Part shown: in pieces, positions 22,701 through 30,847 of the stretch
How the letters are laid out: the number at the start of each line of letters is the position of its first letter
Position numbering within the stretch: position 1 is the stretch's first letter
DNA from: Microglena sp. YARC
Taxonomy: Eukaryota > Chlorophyta > Chlorophyceae > Chlamydomonadales > Chlamydomonadaceae
Length of the DNA: 64,000 nucleotides
Direction of reading: 5' to 3'
NCBI GenBank assembly: GCA_022414725.1
Contig: CM039462.1
Coordinates: 3,333,936-3,397,935, forward strand
Made by a program: the position numbers and the translations under genes
Notes under the pieces: model-generated
The model's database searches: none
What the model was told of the DNA's origin: nothing
The model's input: the letters and a program-made list of their open reading frames with translations, nothing else

Positions 22701-25594
22701 CATGGTTTCATACACTGACTGCCTATGGTTTCATACACCAACTGCCCCATGGTACTAAATGGTCTCCTACCTCAATGAGTTTAAAACAGTTTGGACTGCA
22801 TAGTTTCACACACTGACTGCCTTTGGTGACCCATGATTTCATACACCAACTGCCCTATGGTATCACATGGTCTCGTACTTCAATCTTTGAAGAATCTTCT
22901 TCTGTCTTGGATCATACTCCCAGTAGCCCTTGAGAATATTAGGCGCATAGTTGTCGCGAACAAATTCCTCCGGCTCTTGTCCTGGGGCGGGGGCTGCCAC
23001 GTTGACGAGAGGTGTTGCCAGGATCTTCAAGCGAGAACACAAGACCTGACAAGTGTTGGAGGTGAGGTGTGGTGAGGTGAGGTGAGGTGAGGTGAGTAAG
23101 GACAGAGTGAGGTGAGGACCTGGCAAGTGTTGGAGGTGAAGTGAGGTGAGGTGAGGTGAGGTGAGTAAGAACAGATTGGGGTGAGGACCTGGCAAGTGTT
23201 GGAGGTGAGTAAGAACAGAGGAATACAATACGTGACACCGTAGGAGACCTGTTTTCACACCTGCCTGCCTACCTCCCCCCCTCCTCCCCATCCCCCTCCC
23301 TCCCTCGTCCTCTCTCCCTCCCCCATCCCCCGCCCTCTCTCCCCCCCTCTCTTTCTCTCTCCTATCTCTCTCTGTAGAACAGTGCTTCGCAAATGAATTT
23401 CTGTCTAGCCTCACAGTGAATATAAACACCATAATTCAGAACCTTAACTCTCTCTCTCTCTCTCCCTCGCTCTCCCTCTCCCTCCCCCCTCTCTACCTGT
23501 TTGTCTCTCCCCCACGCACACGCACATACCTTATGAACACACTCATATACACACATCCATGCATCCGGACACACGTACACATTTTGACTCCCGTCACATT
23601 CTTTCCCTGGGAGCTTGCAGGATCACACCGCGCAATACTAACTAAGCAGAGTGTGAGCACTCGCATAGAACGATCACATACCAGTGTCTAAAACAGGCCA
23701 TAGTTGACTCAAGACAAAGCCTGCTACACAAGAGGGAGGTCTTCTACCCATCCTCACAAGCTCCTACATATGCTCATATTCTACTGTCTAATGCAGGCCA
23801 TAGTTGACACAGGACAAGCCTGCAACACAAGATTCGGGGGGTCTTCCACCCATCCTCACAAGCTCCTACATAAGCTCACATTCTACTGTCTAATGCAGGC
23901 CATAGTTGACCCAGGACAAGCCTGCTACACAAGATTCGGGGGGGTCTTTCGCCCATCCTCACAAGCTCCTACACAAGCTCACATTCCACTGTATAAAACA
24001 GGCACAAGTTGATCTAGGACAAGCCTGGTCCACAAGATCCAGGGGTTTCTTTCACCCATTCTCACAAGCTCCTACACAAGACCTGAACACATGGTAAAAT
24101 GACAAGCAGTTCCATGGCGAAGTGTGGGAGCTCGAAGGTCATGCTGCTGCACTCTGCACCCCACTGCTGTTCCCAGTTGTTCAGCCAGTAGGGAATGAGA
24201 CGCCAACAGATACTGATGAATGATTCCTTGGTCACTACTTCTTCGCCTGCAGGGTTGTGAGGCTAGAGTGGTAAGGGGAAGGGACCATATGGCGGTAGTG
24301 AGGTTCAGAAGGCTACAACTCATGCAGCACATGGAAACTTGACATGCTACTACACACACACATAACAACCTATTAGTGTGCGGGTAAGCGTGCATGTGTG
24401 TGTGTGTTGTCGTGTGCGTTTGTGTAAGGGTGTGCGTTTTTGTGAGTTTTATCTCTGTTTCTGTGATGTGAAAGTGTGTATTCAAGTGGTGGTGCTTGCT
24501 TGGTGCTCGGCCAGTCCCACCCTGCCCACCCACCCCCCATACCCTTTCACAAACACCCGCCCTTCTGTCCGTGTTGCCACCCCACCCATCCACCAACTCC
24601 AACCCCTCTCATTTATCGACCATCAAATCACTCCCATCCACCCAATCACCCTCCTAACCCAGTCATAATACTGGTTATAATGCCTAGCTACAGCCAACAC
24701 AAAGGCCTCATTGCACATAATAACCTGATCTAAAACAATAACATGGTAAAGGTCAACAAAAGCCTGCCCCTAACCAACCCTATAAGCCCAGCAGCAGTAC
24801 TTAAATACTTCAGCCCCAATCAATGTAGACCACTCAGTTTGAGTCACGGGCCAGCAATGCGCCCCATGATTTAGGCATGTGTGTGAATACCCCTGGCTAC
24901 CAATATGCTTTAGATTGAGAGCGTTCTGCACAGGATGTGCTAACTTCATCAACACTGGATCTTGCGCAGTAGTCAACAAGGTGATCAAGGTGCTTGTTAT
25001 GACCAGAGAATTCTGTGCTAGCTGCTGCCTGGCCTACAAGCTTCGCCTGGCAGCAGTCCTCCAAGGCCAACTTCAATAGCAAATCTCTGGACCCCCAAGG
25101 CCATGGACAGTACGAAGCTCCACAGAACCAAAGCTTTGCCCCAGCCTAGAAGATTCCACCTAAAATTGCACGTGCAATATCTTAGGTCTCTGCCACAGAA
25201 AAAGTAGACATCACCCCAGCCCTGCAGAGGAGGAGACGAGAGCAAATTATCGCAAAGACTTCCAATCAGCTTTAGGGTTTGCGAAAGAGAGGGAAGAAAT
25301 CGCTAGAAGCAAGCACTTCCAGAGGGCAAGGTTTCGAGTTGAAGCATGTCCCAGAAGCGACAAAGCACGACAGCAGAAGCTCACCTCGAATTCCTGATCT
25401 AGATGCAAATAGTGCAGCAAGGGAAAGACGCTCAAAATCCCCCAGATTGCTTGTCGCTTGTCCCAGGCACTCATGGTCCCCCATCCCCGCCTGAAGATGT
25501 ACGCGATCCAGACGAAGGACGATAATGCAGCCCATGAGGACGGGGCCGAGAAGAACGGCTCCTGCGAATTGAGCAGCGCTTGTAATATGTTCAT
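8708..25594 (-). CDS. polytopic membrane RING-H2 ubiquitin ligase (HRD1/gp78/RIN2-like)
   Basis: Eight exons were joined by hand, high to low: 25385-25594, 24083-24262, 22879-23045, 19815-20286, 16691-16873, 14934-15089, 11634-12761, 8708-10009. Junction phases agree throughout and give about 1265 residues. Exons 1-6 (residues 1-456) hold about six hydrophobic segments. Exon 7 opens with ERMGGNCAICWGDM (first Cys pair, residues 470 and 473). The second half is CGHAYHHTC (Cys753, His755, His758, Cys761) and CPMC (Cys778, Cys781), a C-x-H-x2-H RING-H2 pattern. Exon 8 encodes an A/P/G/S-rich tail with a coiled coil near 1020-1070 and a basic end. A multi-pass domain directly followed by a RING is the HRD1/gp78/RIN2 arrangement, so a role in ER-membrane ubiquitination is inferred. 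The ATG at 25594 is the first in its frame. Odd points are the 279-residue insertion inside the RING and introns full of junction-bearing arrays. Exon 2's acceptor (TAG at 24263-24265) and possible missed exons in intron 1 are the weak spots. Confidence 0.72.
10010..10270. repeat. G/T-rich and C-tract sequence in intron 7 near the acceptor
   Basis: A GTGAGGTG-type simple repeat (10020-10090) supplies the polypyrimidine side of the exon 8 acceptor on the minus strand. It is followed by a long C tract (10140-10170) and CACACA-rich DNA. No coding content. Confidence 0.7.
10721..10862 (+). repeat. dispersed repeat shared with dynein intron 11
   Basis: The stretch beginning AGTGTCACAATAATATTAG and ending TTAGCCTTTCCCTAG recurs with moderate divergence at 45368-45492. 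It is AT-rich and non-coding, and here lies in intron 7 of the RING gene. Confidence 0.75.
11140..11660 (-). repeat. tandem array of the exon 7 / intron 7 donor junction (5 copies)
   Basis: The true exon 7 end reads (plus strand) GACTGTAC then CTGAGGCCTGTTACG, that is CCTCAG|GTACAGTC on the coding strand. Four further copies of GACTATAC-CTGAGGCCTG-like sequence plus about 40 bp of exon-like sequence lie at about 11151, 11279, 11401 and 11511, spaced 110-128 bp and separated by C tracts and CA repeats. Three copies keep CAG|GT and one has AA|GT, so several could act as donors. Confidence 0.85.
12703..13030 (-). repeat. triplicated exon 7 acceptor with first half of the RING
   Basis: The block GCGCTCTATCTCGACAGCAT then TGGCAGACTGCACAG occurs near 12736, 12842 and 12956 (spacing 106 and 114 bp). 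On the coding strand each copy carries TGTACAG or TGTGCAG, then the codons for ANAVEIERMGGNCAIC or a near version. Only the lowest-coordinate copy reads on into the rest of the RING. The other two run into GTT-rich sequence. Confidence 0.85.
13205..13890. repeat. GGTGGTGTG-rich repeats with a long poly-G in intron 6
   Basis: Two or three related blocks contain GGTGGGTGGTGGTGG, CATCGTYTACCTAGCAGAC and ACACCATGTAGGCAATGAGG. A G tract of about 37 runs at 13729-13767. The GCCTCGTAATAAGGCGTAC...TTATTTA part (13670-13700) is also found at 8230-8285 and 59990-60030. No gene. Confidence 0.7.
14077..14357. repeat. MITE family B copy 2 (281 bp)
   Basis: The ends are TATAGCAATTCAGCGGATGA and TCATCCGCTGAATGGCTTTA. 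The interior has shorter inverted blocks around AATTCTCGATTCTCAGG. It lies in intron 6 of the RING gene and has no open frame of note. Confidence 0.8.
15050..16190 (-). repeat. tandem array of the intron 5 / exon 6 acceptor junction (6 copies plus fragments)
   Basis: The exon 6 start, plus-strand AAGGAGTAGAGGATGACCTG, recurs at about 15073 (true), 15275, 15434, 15594, 15797 and 15921. Each copy includes about 37 bp of exon 6, the acceptor position, and an AT-rich tail with TTGTTGAAATTAGTGC. Spacing is 124-203 bp. Three of the five extra copies keep an AG at the acceptor and two have TG. The array decays into TTTAAATTAAATTGATTGAA repeats with CCTGCAAGGTGACTG fragments to about 16190. Confidence 0.85.
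16585..16716 (-). repeat. duplicated exon 5 end with donor
   Basis: The true exon 5 end (16681-16716, ATCAACCTAC then CTTTTGGAATGCCTTGCTGA) is repeated at 16589-16621 as ACCAACCTAC-TTTTTGGAATGCCTTGCTGA. The second copy has AG|GT changed to AA|GT context but keeps GTAGGTTG. The units are 92 bp apart. Confidence 0.85.
16880..17045. repeat. (GGGGA)n and (GGTT)n simple repeats at the intron 4 acceptor
   Basis: About ten GGGGAGGGGA units followed by GGTTGGTT and G tracts. Read on the coding strand it is an unusually long polypyrimidine tract running into the exon 5 acceptor (ACCAACAG). Confidence 0.85.
17902..18135 (+). CDS. possible small secreted/membrane protein inside intron 4 (doubtful)
   Basis: A 77-residue frame begins at an ATG, with a hydrophobic start (AAISFLFLTLGPLIL) that resembles a signal peptide, followed by a polar, non-repetitive remainder. 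It lies in one of the few repeat-free parts of intron 4 of the RING gene, on the opposite strand. There are no introns, no recognisable domain and no partner gene. Chance is a real alternative. Confidence 0.2.
   Translation: MRAAISFLFLTLGPLILSTQSLFIVSMIVKHGAAIFDSAGVDRTEVEDFYHRIRKHVPRSMLYRDSIVRKFSVDPLG
18830..19814. repeat. 24-bp satellite (ACACCATATACACTTATACTATAC), ~40 units
   Basis: A highly regular array up to the exon 4 donor. On the coding strand the donor GTAAGTATAG runs directly into the repeat register (GTATAGTATAAGTGTATATG), so the array starts within about 5 bases of the splice site. It produces repetitive frames on both strands that are not genes. Confidence 0.95.
20281..21150 (-). 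repeat. array of the intron 3 / exon 4 acceptor junction (~11 copies)
   Basis: The true junction reads TTGCAC|CTGGGATGGAG on the plus strand, that is CCATCCCAG|GTGCAA on the coding strand. The same TTGCACCTGGGATGGAGGGA is repeated about every 80-95 bp, with GGGGACAGGGAAAAGGGGGA, GGTCAGTCACAGGC and G tracts between. Every full copy keeps the AG and the first six exon bases. The large Gly-rich plus-strand frames here are artefacts of the array. Confidence 0.9.
21320..22880 (-). repeat. array of the exon 3 / intron 3 donor junction (~11 copies)
   Basis: The unit includes CATGGTCTCCTACCTCAATC and TTTAAAACAGTTTGGACTGC, plus ATACACTGACTGCCTATGGT. On the coding strand it contains GATTGAG|GTAGGAGACCATG, matching the real exon 3 end GATTGAA|GTACGAGACCATG at 22860-22890. 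Copies lie near 21329, 21577, 21747, 21924, 22064, 22204, 22344, 22553, 22652 and 22757. Higher-order ~140-bp units are nearly identical at 22060-22480. Confidence 0.85.
21423..21562. repeat. MITE with TAGGGA ends, hAT-like
   Basis: The left end is TAGGGAACGGCAATATGATA and the right end is the inverse, TATATGCCGGTCCCTA. The interior holds ATCATATGAT palindromes. Flanks are CCTATAGC and CCTATGGT (6 of 8 equal), which may be an 8-bp target duplication inside the donor array. Similar ATCATATGAT sequence occurs at the window end (63950-63998). Confidence 0.6.
23040..23215 (-). repeat. triplicated intron 2 / exon 3 acceptor
   Basis: GACCTGRCAAGTGTTGGAGG occurs at 23043, 23117 and 23186 with GTGAGGTGAG repeats between. 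On the coding strand each copy reads CCAACACTTGYCAG|GTCYT, that is acceptor plus first exon bases. Spacing is 74 and 69 bp. Confidence 0.85.
23690..24086 (-). repeat. ~100-bp tandem array at the exon 2 donor (4 copies)
   Basis: The units contain ACAAGCCTGCWACACAAGAT and CTCACAAGCTCCTACAYAAG. The copy next to exon 2 has CTCCTACACAAGAC|CTGAACAC, so the array's edge coincides with the donor of intron 2. Confidence 0.85.
24263..25384 (-). other. intron 1 of the RING gene, no junction array
   Basis: The donor is GTGAGC at 25384. The interior is mostly unique sequence with TG/CA-rich DNA (24330-24440) and no tandem array. I see no further convincing exon, but a short one could hide here. Confidence 0.4.
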
Positions 25595-27488
25595 TTTAGA
25601 GGTGCGCGGTTTGAAGACTTTTAATAGTCTCAATGCTAAACTAACAGGGTGATGCAGCAAACCGAAGGCTGGAGGGACATGACGAAATAAATGGAGGGCC
25701 GGAGAATGGTCGAGGAGGGAATGCCTGGCAAAATAGGTGAGAAACTGCAAGAGAGAGTTAGGAACCTCATGGCACGAGGAAAGAGAGAGGGTGTTGACGG
25801 GACCCGGGGGGGGCCTGCGGTCGGGTTTGAAGGTCGAGGGCTCGAGGCATAATGCGCTTGAAAAGTCCACGCAGCGTCGCAAGCTTGGAGGTCTATGTTG
25901 ACCAATGCCCAGCGGTGATCGAGAGCAACTGCAATGGGATCTCAGTGTATGTACTCCGTACTACGGTATGCAGGAGTAAAAGTTAAGTAGAAGCATACCA
26001 TGATTTATATGGGGATCAGGGGTATGGAGAATCATGGAAAGAAAGGAGCTTCTGAAGGAACGTAACCTTGGAATCAGTCACATGTCCTAATTGTTGAATG
26101 TACTGCAGAAGACTTACTGAATTCGAGAATGAGGGGCAGAATTCGAATTCCCACTCATAGTGCAAAATTATTTCTCTGCATTGCCGTATTTGAAGTACAA
26201 TCCACAAGTTGAAGGTCATGTGAAGCTACACCTCTCTTTATCCATGAATGTACGGAGAGATTGGATCAAGTATTTGTTGATAAGAATGCTATTTTGTTTA
26301 TTGTTTTGAAAACATTTACATTTCCCTCGTAATTTGTTTCACTGACGAATTTGGCGAGCAGCCAAATTACTGAATGCCACCATGTAACCAAGACCCTTCC
26401 TTCTGGTCAACAGACTCTCCCATCGTCGTGTCCTGCGACGCATTGGTCCCTTATACTCGCCGCACACTTTGGGCATTGACCCTGAACCCAACCAACAATC
26501 ATGAACGTTTGAAGAGATGATGAACAGCCTATCCTTGAGCTCAACTCAAAAAGTGAACTTGCGAGGCAGAGGGCTAGACCTTTCACATTTGATATTGAGA
26601 CAAAAGTGTGAAACTCCAGTCACCTCCTCGGGGATGGGCTTGGGGGGAAATAACAGTGCCGGCAATCAAAGGTTTGAAAGGAGTCAGTTGATCACGCTTC
26701 GCAGTTACAGGCTGAGGCAACTGAATTTGGTAAAATTCACATTCAGTGCAGCATAGTAAAATAAACTACTGGTAGCCCTAGATGCTAAGTGCCTCAGGAA
26801 TGGGCAGCACCTAACATTTATGCTGCATCAAGTAGCTGCCTGTAAAAAATTCTGCAGAATAATAGTTCCAATAGAACACAAGCAAAAGAATTTTAGACAA
26901 CATCCTCCGGGGTTCATAGCACGAATAGTGGTACAATGACGGTTCGAGTTGCACAGCAACTGGACGAGCCAAAACATAAACCTTAACAGCAACAGCTGAG
27001 AACAGTAGTACAAATACAGGGTTATCATGACAGCATGAACTCTCCTCAGTCGCCATATCCGTACAAAAGAAACTGCACCTTAGCGAGTTTTCATTTCCAT
27101 GAGCCAAGACCAACAACAGGCCCAGGTAATAGCAAGCACATCTGATTCTACATGCATATTTGATTCATCTTATATGCAGTCCATTCCCACAATCCTAAAA
27201 AGCTCTCATTATCATACGCACAGAAACATTCACGAATAACAAAGTCAGCCCCGCATGGCATAGCGATATCACAGCGATAAATACTTGCTGTAGAAACAGC
27301 CGTGCAGTAGTGTACAAGGGGGGGCAAAGCACCAGCCCATGAATTTCGAGAACAAGGGAATATCAAGACTCAAGAGGAAATAGGGCATCCTGTTTAGGTT
27401 AGCAAGCAGGGGACGTTGCCTAGCTTCTACACCTAGTAACAGGAGCAGTCGCCTGGCAAGCGTCAGGGGACAGAACTCCTTCCTAGCT
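25595..27488. other. intergenic: RING-gene upstream and RSH 3' side
   Basis: No gene-like frame is supported. A dispersed repeat fragment (26249-26400, shared with 57350-57475) is the only structure seen. The two minus-strand genes are head-to-tail, so this holds the RSH 3' UTR and the RING-gene promoter. Confidence 0.5.
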
Positions 27489-30400
27489 TCAGGGCAGCAT
27501 CACAGTAGCGGGCATGGCGGAAGGGAAGAAGCCCTTGAAAGTAGGGACGCCACTTCCAGACATGACACGCTGCATGCTGGCAGGGTTGATAGGTAGGATG
27601 TTGTTCTGGCCCCCAATGCCGAAGAGATCCATCTCACTCTCCCTCTTGTTCTGGCTTCGGCCGAGGACTTCACTAATTGGCAGCACCTGGACCAAGTCCC
27701 CACTTTGCAAAGTCACATCTACACCCTCAGCCGGCAGGCGCTGGTTGACTGTCAAAGCATAGCCACTGAGGGAGGTTATACTCAGCTCCCGGCCCAACTG
27801 CGCTACTGTCATGCCGCAAGCGAGGTCCCTTGCCTTCACGCCATCTTGTGTCTGCACAACAACTGATACCGAGGACCTGCTGGGCTGCAGCAGCTTGAAG
27901 CGCTCATGGCGTAGGAAGGGGTCCACCTCGGGACTTCCGACATACTCACCAGAGGTGGATAGCCCAGGGTCAGTGTCAATGAGGTGCATGCCCAAGGCCT
28001 TGAGCGAGCTGTCAGTGGGTGGGCTACCACTTGGGCGTACCTTCTTGTCATGCACACCCAGCTTGTAGGCAGTCAACCACTTCTTGTACTGCACCTCCTT
28101 GTCCAACCAGGTATCCTCGTTGCTCAAGTTCTCCTTGTACTTCCAATGGGCAGCGAAGCCATACTCAGCGATGTAGTGCATCTTGTGAGTGCGGATCTGT
28201 ACCTCTGCAGGGACGTCACCAGCTCCATAGATGGTTTCATGCAGGGACTGGTAACCGTTGGGCTTCTTGATCACCTTGATGAAATCCTTAGACCGGTTGT
28301 GCATGCAGCGGTAAACACTCTGGACCACACGCTGTGCACGGTAGCAGTCGTGCTTGTCCCTCACAACAACCCTCAGGGCAGTGACATCATACACCTGCAG
28401 CGCAGTGACAAAAAGGGTCGGTCTCAGGAGGTTACACAACAGTGCAAGACATACTAAATTGGACTGCGGATATAGTGGGCAAAGAACCAACACAAGAACA
28501 GTGAGCAAAGAACCAACACAAGTACAGTGAGCAAAGAACCAACACAAGTACAGTGAGCAAAGAACCAACACAAGTACAGTGAGCAAAGAACCAACACAAG
28601 TACAGTGAGCAAAGAACCAACACAAGTACAGTGAGCAAAGAACCAACACAAGTACAGTGAGCAAAGAACCAACACAAGTATAGTGGGCAAAGAACCAACA
28701 CAAATACACGAGTAAACAAGGCATACCTGGGTCAGACTTGTCATGTTGTCAGCCTTCATTTTCTTCCAAATGCCGTACACATTCTTGGGCCTCCCAGAGA
28801 TATCCACATACTCCACACCAGCAGCGTCCATGTTTGCTTTGATGGTGTTGATTGTCTCTTCCAACAGCTCAGGGTCTTGCCGAGCAGCAGCTTGCTCGCG
28901 CAATGCCTTGTACTCCTTAGGGTGGAGGACAGAGAAGGCAACATCCTCAAGCTCAGCCTTCAAGTGCCATACACCTGCAAAGTAGAAGGGGGACATGTCA
29001 GACCTATGCAACAGCAGCAGTAGTGTTTTTCTTTTCAGCTACGAGCAGTACCTTCTTGGCAGCTCCCTGACTCATGCACTGGGCTCTTCGCTGAAAGTTC
29101 AACAGGAGTAGATTACTGGTGACGGCAGCGTCCAGGTGCAGTAGACTGCGTTAGGTTTGGCTGGATAGGGAGGCGGGAGAGCCGCATAGAAGCTGAAAGG
29201 AAAAACACTGAGTAGCAGCATGACTGCAAGAGTCTGCTCAGACAAGCCAGAAGCAGATCAGTGCAAATAGAGCCAAGACAACACACTATAAGTTAGACCG
29301 TAGCCAAGACAGAACACTCGATCTTACCTAGGCGGTTGGCAACAACTGAATAAATGTCCAGAGTCTCCTGGGCCATGAGCTTTTGCTTCGCCATGGGCAG
29401 GTACCCAATGGTCTTCATGTTGTGCAGCCGGCAGCCAAGCTTGATAATAACAGCCTTCACATCCTCCATGGCAACCAGCATGTCTTGAAGTCTCTCATCG
29501 CTGATCTCATCCCTGTGGTTCCTGTACAGCTGGCTAATTTTTGACATGGCTGTGACCCTATCGACCAGCTGGATGACAGAAGAGGGCAGAAACTCCTCCA
29601 ACTGAGCGCGGAAGGCATCACTGTGCCTCATTGACTCGTGCAAGATGGCAGCTGCAACTGTTTCAGGGTCCAGGCCCAAATCTGCTAAGTTCTGAGCAAC
29701 AATCATGCAATGAGACAGCTGGTTGGTACCATCCAGACGCATCTCGCCCTTGTAAGCCCTGGAGGCCAACATATAGGCAGTAGATACAATCTCGGTATTG
29801 AACACGGCATATTCAGCCTGGGTGAAAGTGGTGGGTAGGCAAACCAGTTAGAGTTGCGAGAGGTATCCTAGAGGCGGTAACAGGATGGACGTTATTCAGA
29901 TCCCGGACAGTTTACGTTCGAACCAAACAAACCCATGGGCAATCAAAAGGAGACGCTACTTGGCCGACATCCAGAGGCAACGCAATATCTGGTGAGGTCA
30001 CAGGGCACGGTTCAAACACGCTCGAACATTTGAGGCGTTCCAATGCCCCACCAGGAGGAGGAAGAATAAAATCGGAAAGCGCAAACAAGGCAATATCGCA
30101 CTGTAAGGAACAGGCTTGTGCACAGGTTCAGATACAGGTGGCAAGTCTCGTAAGCCTAGTCACGCACCTGGGCCTCTTCCAGAGCAGTGAGATCCACTTC
30201 CGGGAAAAAGTTGGATGGAACGTTCTTGCCGCGAGGGGAGAGGGCCTGCACCAGAAAGAGACAAAGGATATTATAAGTGCAACTTGCAGTGGCCTGTGGC
30301 ACCGGCAGCTGAGGTACCGAGTACCTAGTCAACTGAAACACCCAGCCCCACTCCCACTCGCAAAAAGAGAACCCTACGATACGCCCGTGTGACCAAACAT

Positions 30401-30847
30401 AATCGAGTGTCAACGACGACGCACCTCCTCTTCTTGGTGGGTCCCCAATGCCATTGCCAAACCTCCCATCATTTTTCCAGGGCTCTTCACGACTTCGGCA
30501 ACGCTCTGAGAGGAAGGGGCTTTCACCACAGGGCAGTTGAAGCCAGAAATATGGGCCAACGGCGTAGCAAATCCAAATTGAGGAGCAGCTTGGGAAGTCT
30601 CGCAGTTGCCCTCAGTGGGACTGGAGGAAATAGTCCTGCCGCTATGGTGCCCACTGGCACTCCTGAACCCCGCGGACTTCCAGCTCCAATCTACACCTCC
30701 GCGCTCTAGGGATTCAGAAAAGGAGGTTGGGCAGCCAGCACTGCGAGATGACAAGGAAGAGGCCACCCCGCGGGTGTTCGAGACACGCCGCCCCGAGGAG
30801 CTACGCATCGCCATAGGGGTGCTCGTCGAAATTATCGGCACCACCAT
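27489..30847 (-). CDS. RSH: RelA/SpoT homologue (ppGpp synthetase/hydrolase family), plastid-type
   Basis: Five exons: 30425-30847, 30168-30245, 29328-29817, 28727-28974, 27489-28394. All have GT-AG borders with matching phases, giving 714 residues. The ATG at 30847 is the first in frame after an upstream TAA. The first ~60 residues are rich in Ser/Arg/Thr with few acids, like a plastid transit peptide. The HD region (about 170-330) has H203, H227-E228 and KLGCRLHN (C296). The synthetase region shows D416 in VYDVTALR, R447-S-K-D, NGYQSLH (459-465), AEVQIRT (Glu477) and GFAAHWKYKE. A TGS-like segment spans about 591-653. RSH enzymes make (p)ppGpp from GTP/GDP and ATP and often hydrolyse it. 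The synthetase motifs look intact. In the hydrolase site Asp is replaced by Glu in the H-D pair, and the Asp of the KLADRLHN motif by Cys, so hydrolysis is probably lost (inference). No EF-hands or ACT domain are visible. Confidence 0.88.
28475..28710. repeat. 26-bp minisatellite in RSH intron 4 (~9 units)
   Basis: The unit is AGTGAGCAAAGAACCAACAC followed by AAGTAC. The units are nearly identical and begin about 15 bases inside the exon 4 donor. On the minus strand it keeps a frame open into exon 5, but GT-AG borders and protein homology show it is intron. Confidence 0.95.
29023..29210. repeat. MITE family A copy in RSH intron 3
   Basis: The left end is GTGTTTTTCTTTTCAGCTAC followed by GAGCAGTACC. 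The right end is GCATAGAAGCTGAAAGGAAAAACAC. It is about 188 bp and non-coding. Confidence 0.8.

Noticed and set aside
28475..28710. CRISPR-like regular repeat
   Set aside because: Units are contiguous with no unique spacers, in a eukaryotic intron.
28395..28726. Minus-strand frame running from RSH exon 5 into CVGSLLTVLVLVLCSLY repeats
   Set aside because: It is the 26-bp minisatellite of intron 4. GT-AG borders and RSH homology put the exon edge at 28394.
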